Assembly (NCBI GenBank): GCA_030614945.1
Contig: JAUXAH010000085.1
Coordinates: 1 to 7,558, forward strand
Length of the DNA: 7,558 nucleotides
Direction: 5' to 3'
Origin: Phycisphaerae bacterium
GTDB taxonomy: Bacteria > Planctomycetota > Phycisphaerae > Sedimentisphaerales > SG8-4
The position numbers and the translations under genes were made by a program. The notes beneath the pieces are model-generated. The model did no database searches, was not told the origin of the DNA, and worked only from the letters and a program-made list of their open reading frames with translations. Shown here piece after piece: positions 1-3,945 of the stretch (position 1 is the first letter of the stretch; each line of letters starts with the position of its first letter).

Positions 1-1669
1 TTCCAATACAGTACAGATTCTTGAGACCTCGAATGTAAATTCGACCATCCGCAAAAGCCGGGGACGCATGGCAGTCCTCGCCCAGCTCAGATCTGGCCAG
101 CTCTTTATATTCGGTCCCCACTTCAATGATAAACATAACGCCCTTCTGGCCGAGCAGGTACAGACGGTCGCCGAGGAGACTTGGCGAGGCCCAAAAATCC
201 TCTCTCAGGTCCTTCTCCCATAACTTCGTCCCATCAGTAACCTTATAACAACCAAGCAATCCATCCGTTGTCAGCAGAAATATCAATTCACCATTACTGA
301 CCGGAGAGCAGATATCGGGGATGGCCTCTTCGATGCTCCAGGCGATATGTGTTTTAGTAACATCACCGCGGCCGTCCGGCCTTATGGCAACGAGCTTGGT
401 GTATGGCTCTATGGCAAATATCAATCCACCGGCATAGATTGGTGACGGCGCAATGTCACCACCCACACATTTGGCCCGCCAGAGTTCTTCGCCGTTGGGG
501 TCATACGCTATAACCCAGGGGTCGGCGCAGGTTATTATTTGGTGTTGACCGGCGACTTCTATGACTATTGGCGACGCCCACGAATTCGGGACCGGTCGTT
601 TCATCTCCCAAACGGTGTGGCCCAAAAATGCATTTACAGCTATCAACTTAGACTTTTCGTCCTCGACAGCTCCCTGGTCATATTGAATCAGGAGTAAATC
701 CCGGTACATCGCAAGGGAAGAGGCATACCCATAGGCACTGTCCGGCGTTCCCAGGTTTCTGGCCCAGACAGTTCCGGCATAAAAATCAAAACAGCCGATG
801 TCCCCGGTTGCAAAAATGGCATAAACCCGCCGACCATCTGTCACCATAGTAGGTGCGGCAAAGCCGGTATCCTCGCCGGGCTCAACCGGCTCGGCACCAT
901 CGGCAGCAAGGTTTGGTACATTACCAGTCCACAAGAGATTTCCTGAAAGTGCGTCAAAGCAGTAAACTTGTCGTTCATTGGCATCCGCTCCCGATAGAAA
1001 AACACGGTCGCCCCAGACTATCGGTGAATTATGCCCCGGAAGCGGCACCTTGCTTTTCCAGAGGATGCCTTCGCCTGTACCGGCATTCCAATTAGCAGGG
1101 ACATTTGTAGAGGCACTTATTCCAAGTCCGCCCGGCCCACGAAAGCGAGGCCAGACCTCCTTTTGGGGCGGCCCCTCGCTGAAATCAATCACGGGTCTGG
1201 TTGCGAAAAACAAGACTGCCGCCCCGAGCGCTGCCAAGCCAACCGTAACTGCCCATCGAGCTCGTATCGCCTGGCGAACCTGCTCGCTTTGACGGTCAGG
1301 GAGTGCCTGAGGTTCGGGCAGTTTCTTTTTGAAAGTGGCTGCAACCTTTGCGCTAATAACGAACACAGCCAAGCCACCAAGCAGCAGAAAGCTTCCTTTG
1401 TAGGAGAAATTATGCCGCCGAATTCTGTCCTGCCTGATTTCCAAATCCAGTTTGCGAATTTGCAACAAAAGCTGTTTATCATCAGGCCGGTCGAGGATTT
1501 TAAGTTTCAATAACTCCAGGCGTTCGGCCCGGACAGGGTCGAAGACCTTGATTTGAAGGTAATTTACTATTAGAAGCACAACAACAATCAGTGAGAATAC
1601 GGCCGCAACAACGGCAGACCTAAGCGCGGCTTGATACCACTGGTTTGCCGTTCCAACATCAACAGAATC
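1..1669 (-). CDS. Membrane-anchored PQQ-like beta-propeller protein (3' end cut by window, start unresolved)
   Basis: The minus-strand frame is open without a stop from 1762 to position 1. From the N-terminus it encodes a hydrophilic stretch, a hydrophobic helix (about 1618-1562), a charged helical segment rich in Arg, Lys, Glu and Leu, a second helix (about 1396-1349), a linker, a third helix (about 1255-1200), and then a propeller domain from WPRFRGPGGLG (1153) onward. Blades recur as a 'hydrophobic pair, D or N, G, L/V-W' pattern, for example FDALSGNLLW, YDPNGEELW and YKVTDGTKLW, with SPI/SPA strands between them. This matches PQQ-like (BamB/YncE-type) repeat proteins that planctomycetes carry in many copies; their ligand is usually unknown and PQQ binding cannot be claimed. 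Topology suggests a propeller outside the cytoplasm. The last residues read GLKNLYCIG, so little is missing. No in-frame ATG, GTG or TTG lies upstream of TM1; the first is GTG at 1579, inside TM1. The 5' boundary given here is therefore approximate. Confidence 0.85.
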
Positions 1670-1674
1670 GCCGT

Positions 1675-1698
1675 TCCGTCCAGGGGCCGGACTTTCAG
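1675..1698. repeat. 24-nt dispersed element, copy A
   Basis: This 24-nt block (core GGGGCCGGACTTTCAG on the plus strand) matches 6544-6567 at 23 of 24 positions, and the base after it also matches. It is preceded by CGT and followed by C in both places. Here it lies in the 5' part of the propeller gene's open frame, adding eight codons (read as about ESPAPGR) without shifting the frame. The identity is directly visible; that it is a mobile or duplicated element is inference. Confidence 0.6.
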
Positions 1699-1714
1699 CA
1701 CAATGGACGCCGGA

Positions 1715-1756
1715 TATTCGATATTTACTATTTACTATTTGGTATTTAGTATTATA
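1715..1756. repeat. Degenerate 7-bp tandem repeat, six units
   Basis: Six consecutive 7-mers follow the pattern TATTNNN: TATTCGA, TATTTAC, TATTTAC, TATTTGG, TATTTAG, TATTATA. The array sits exactly in the divergent promoter region between the propeller gene and the MlaE-family gene. It differs in unit and composition from the 8-bp arrays further on. Confidence 0.75.
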
Positions 1757-1758
1757 AT
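1731..1758 (+). promoter_or_regulatory. Candidate sigma-70-type promoter for the MlaE/MlaF genes
   Basis: TATAAT at 1753-1758 is a perfect -10 consensus. TTTACT at 1731-1736 is a four-of-six -35 match with a 16-bp spacer. Transcription would begin near 1765, giving a leader of about 65 nt before the ATG at 1830. The -35 lies inside the 7-bp repeat, so unit gain or loss would change it. AT-rich repeats make chance matches likely. ATTATA at 1751-1756 is also a perfect -10 on the minus strand, with only a weak -35 (GCAACA, 1779-1774) for the divergent gene. Confidence 0.35.
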
Positions 1759-1816
1759 TGAGTCAAGGTCGCCTGTTGCGTGTTCAGGTATAAGATTCTC
1801 GGGGACAAGAAAATTT

Positions 1817-1832
1817 GGAGAGAAATGTTATG
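1817..1832 (+). promoter_or_regulatory. Shine-Dalgarno and start codon of the MlaE-family gene
   Basis: GGAG at 1817-1820 lies 9 nt before ATG at 1830. An upstream in-frame TTG at 1815 overlaps this Shine-Dalgarno sequence and has no ribosome-binding site of its own, so the ATG is preferred. Confidence 0.6.
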
Positions 1833-2639
1833 ATTGGAGTGTTTGGAGCCAAAGCTATAGAAGACGCAGGTAATGTAGGGCTATTTGTAAGGTTTGTCTG
1901 GCAGTCAATGATTGCGTGTGCGCGTAGCTGTACCAGGTCGAAGACGTATCCGCTGATATGGGCACAAATGCATCTTATCGGTGTTCGCAGTGTGCCGGTT
2001 ATAATGATAACGGGAGCGTTCGTGGGAATGACATTAGCGATTCAGGCATACGACCAGCTTCGAGGTATGGGTATGGAAGAACACCTTGGTGTTTTGATTA
2101 ATGTTTCAGTCGTGAAAGAATTAGGGCCTGTGCTTGCGGCGGTGATGTTAGCGGGGCGTATTGGGGGGGCTTTGACGGCCGAATTGGGCACAATGAATGT
2201 TACCGAGCAAATTGACGCTGTCAGGAGTATGGGTACGAACCCGATACGGTATCTGGTTGCCCCGCGTGTGGTGGCGTGCCTGCTGCTTACGCCGGCTTTG
2301 ATTATCTTTGCTGATTTGATGGGCGTTTTAGGTGGCGCTTTCGTGAGCGTTGTTCAATTGGGGATTAACAGTCGGGCGTACTGGAACTTTAGTGCATCCG
2401 GTGTGGAACTATGGGATGTGTCTATCGGGGTTATCAAGGGTTTCTTCTTCGGAGGAGCTATAGCGGCTATTAGCTGTTATAAGGGCTTTACGTGCAAGCA
2501 AGGTGCGCACGGCGTGGGGCAGGCCTGCACGGAGGCGTTTGTGGCGAGTTTTATTTGCATATTGGCACTGAATTTTGCGTTTGGAGTGATTTTCAAGGCA
2601 ATTTACAGTACGTTTTGGCCGATTAAAAGTCTGGTTTGA
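1830..2639 (+). CDS. mlaE: MlaE-family ABC transporter permease (MCE-type lipid transport)
   Basis: This is the membrane subunit of an MCE/Mla-type lipid transporter, which in Gram-negative bacteria moves phospholipids between inner and outer membranes. The 269-residue length is normal for MlaE/YrbE/TGD1 permeases. The family signature is clear: KELGP (residues 96-100), AGRIGGALTAELGTM (108-122) and EQIDAVRSMGTNP (126-138), followed by YLVAPRV. An amphipathic N-terminal helix (LFVRFVWQS) precedes hydrophobic segments at about 54-75, 98-118, 148-178, 199-216 and 236-258. It is followed by an MlaF-type ATPase gene, its expected partner, but 336 bp of mostly 8-bp repeat lie between the two, where such genes usually touch or overlap. 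The start is ATG 1830, chosen on Shine-Dalgarno spacing. The symbol indicates family; strict orthology to E. coli MlaE is not shown. Confidence 0.93.
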   Translation: MIGVFGAKAIEDAGNVGLFVRFVWQSMIACARSCTRSKTYPLIWAQMHLIGVRSVPVIMITGAFVGMTLAIQAYDQLRGMGMEEHLGVLINVSVVKELGPVLAAVMLAGRIGGALTAELGTMNVTEQIDAVRSMGTNPIRYLVAPRVVACLLLTPALIIFADLMGVLGGAFVSVVQLGINSRAYWNFSASGVELWDVSIGVIKGFFFGGAIAAISCYKGFTCKQGAHGVGQACTEAFVASFICILALNFAFGVIFKAIYSTFWPIKSLV

Positions 2640-2650
2640 TGAGAATAAGA

Positions 2651-2964
2651 GCGTAAGTGCGAAAGAGCGTAAGTGCGAAAGAGCGTAAGAGCGTAAGTGC
2701 GTAAGAGCGTAAGTGCGAAAGAGCGTAAGTGCGAAAGAGCAGTAAGTGCGAAAGAGCGTAAGAGCGTAAGTGCGAAAGAGCGTAAGAGCGTAAGTGCGAA
2801 AGAGCGAAAGAGCGTAAGAGCAGTAAGTGCGTAAGGGCGTAAGAGCGTAAGAGCGTAAGTGCGTAAGAGCGTAAGAGCGTAAGTGTGTAAGAGCGTAAGA
2901 GTGTAAGAGCGTAAGAGCGTAAGAGCGTAAGAGCGTAAGAGCGTAAGAGCGTAAGAGCGTAAGG
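2651..2964. repeat. Large 8-bp tandem array, 39 units of GCGTAAGA type
   Basis: The array runs unbroken for 314 bp. Units are GCGTAAGA, GCGTAAGT and GCGAAAGA, with rarer GTGTAAGA and GCGTAAGG, plus two 9-bp units GCAGTAAGT (2739-2747 and 2820-2828). The 5' half shows higher-order structure: a 16-bp alternation of GCGTAAGT and GCGAAAGA near the start, and a 24-bp three-unit block repeated at 2748-2771 and 2772-2795. The 3' end is homogeneous, with six identical GCGTAAGA units at 2909-2956. A degenerate unit GAATAAGA precedes it (2643-2650). Because 8 is not a multiple of 3, TAA occurs in all three plus frames, while the minus strand has no stop. The array fills nearly all the space between the two transporter genes. 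No hairpin or terminator is visible in it. Confidence 0.97.
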
Positions 2965-2975
2965 CAGAATTTAGA

Positions 2976-3833
2976 GTGGAAAAGGACAGTAAGAAAAACG
3001 GGGCGGAAGTCAGTGACGGCGACGGCATAATTGTCCTTAAAAACCTTACGAAGACGTTCGGGGACAATGTCGTTCTGGACAATGTTTCCCTTGCGATAGA
3101 GAAGGGCAGGACGACGGTGGTGATTGGGCCGAGCGGATGCGGCAAGACTGTTTTAGTAAAACATTTGAATGTTTTGTTAAGGCCGACTTCAGGCGAGGTT
3201 TATTTTAAGAATCGTCGAATAGATAATCTGCCTGAAAATGAATTAAACAAGATACGCACGCATTACGGGTTTCTTTTCCAGGCTGGAGCGTTGTTCGACA
3301 GTCTTAGCGTTGCTGAGAATATAGTATTTCCGATACGTCAGCATTACAAGATAAAGCACTGGAGTGAGGTTGAGGACCTTGTAAAGACCAAACTGTCTAT
3401 AGTTGGTCTTGACGGTTTTCAGAATTTTTATCCGGCGAATCTTTCCGGCGGTCAGCGGAAACGAGTGGCATTGGCGAGAGCTATTGCGTTAAATCCGGAA
3501 GTAATTTTATATGATGAGCCGACTACGGGGTTGGACCCAATTCGTGCGGATATAATTAACGAGCTTATTTTGAAGCTTCAAAAAGAACTTGGCGAGACAA
3601 CCGTAGCTGTTACGCACGATATGACAAGTGCGTACAAGATAGCCGACCGTATCATTATGCTCCATAACGGCAAGATTATTGCCGACGGCGATGCCGACCA
3701 TATTCGTAATCATCCCCATCATGTTGTTCAGCAGTTCATCAACGGTCAGGTTAGTGAAGATGACCTTGCAGTTCTTCGGGTAAGCGGCACCCTTTTCCAG
3801 GCGCAGTTTCTGCCTCGTGATTTTGAGGAATAG
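2976..3833 (+). CDS. mlaF: MlaF-family ABC transporter ATP-binding protein
   Basis: This cytoplasmic ATPase subunit would power lipid movement through the MlaE-type permease encoded upstream. All nucleotide-binding motifs are intact: Walker A GPSGCGKT (residues 51-58), Q-loop FQAGALF (101-107), signature LSGGQ (156-160), Walker B VILYDEP (176-182), D-loop GLD (185-187) and switch His in VTHD (214). The phrase QAGALFDSLSVAENI and the late PHHVVQQFINGQ tail are typical of MlaF/Ttg2A proteins. The length, 285 residues, is slightly above usual, with a charged N-terminal leader of about 17 residues before the ATPase fold. The only usable start is GTG at 2976: an in-frame TAA at 2952, inside the repeat, closes the frame upstream. 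The nearest Shine-Dalgarno-like sequence is AAGG at 2961-2964, in the last repeat unit, 11 nt before the GTG, so initiation may be weak. Gene order is permease then ATPase, and no MCE-domain gene follows. Confidence 0.95.
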   Translation: MEKDSKKNGAEVSDGDGIIVLKNLTKTFGDNVVLDNVSLAIEKGRTTVVIGPSGCGKTVLVKHLNVLLRPTSGEVYFKNRRIDNLPENELNKIRTHYGFLFQAGALFDSLSVAENIVFPIRQHYKIKHWSEVEDLVKTKLSIVGLDGFQNFYPANLSGGQRKRVALARAIALNPEVILYDEPTTGLDPIRADIINELILKLQKELGETTVAVTHDMTSAYKIADRIIMLHNGKIIADGDADHIRNHPHHVVQQFINGQVSEDDLAVLRVSGTLFQAQFLPRDFEE

Positions 3834-3929
3834 CAGAGGCGATGCACCCCGTTAGACATTCCGAAGCTGAAAAAGTAGCTGTGTCCGGGGAAGAGCTTTG
3901 CCAACGTCCACACTCGTTAGAAATCGAAT

Positions 3930-3945
3930 AAGGAACAATTCGGTG
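3930..3945 (+). promoter_or_regulatory. Shine-Dalgarno and preferred GTG start of the oxidoreductase gene
   Basis: AAGGA at 3930-3934 lies 8 nt before GTG at 3943. A competing in-frame TTG at 3898 has GGGGAAGAG at 3887-3895 close upstream and would add 15 residues. Later ATGs at 3976 and 3985 have no ribosome-binding site. The choice between 3943 and 3898 is not settled. Confidence 0.45.

Noticed and set aside
853..1513. Plus-strand frames of 80-160 codons opposite the propeller gene
   Set aside because: The minus strand there encodes a continuous, recognisable propeller and membrane helices. The plus frames are Arg/Pro/Ser-rich shadows.
2651..2964. CRISPR array in the repeat region
   Set aside because: The repeat unit is 8 bp with no spacers; it is a simple tandem array.
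2603..3145. 180-codon minus-strand frame across the octamer array
   Set aside because: It is low-complexity translation of the repeat running into antisense of mlaF. The plus-strand gene has all ABC ATPase motifs, so this frame is an artefact.
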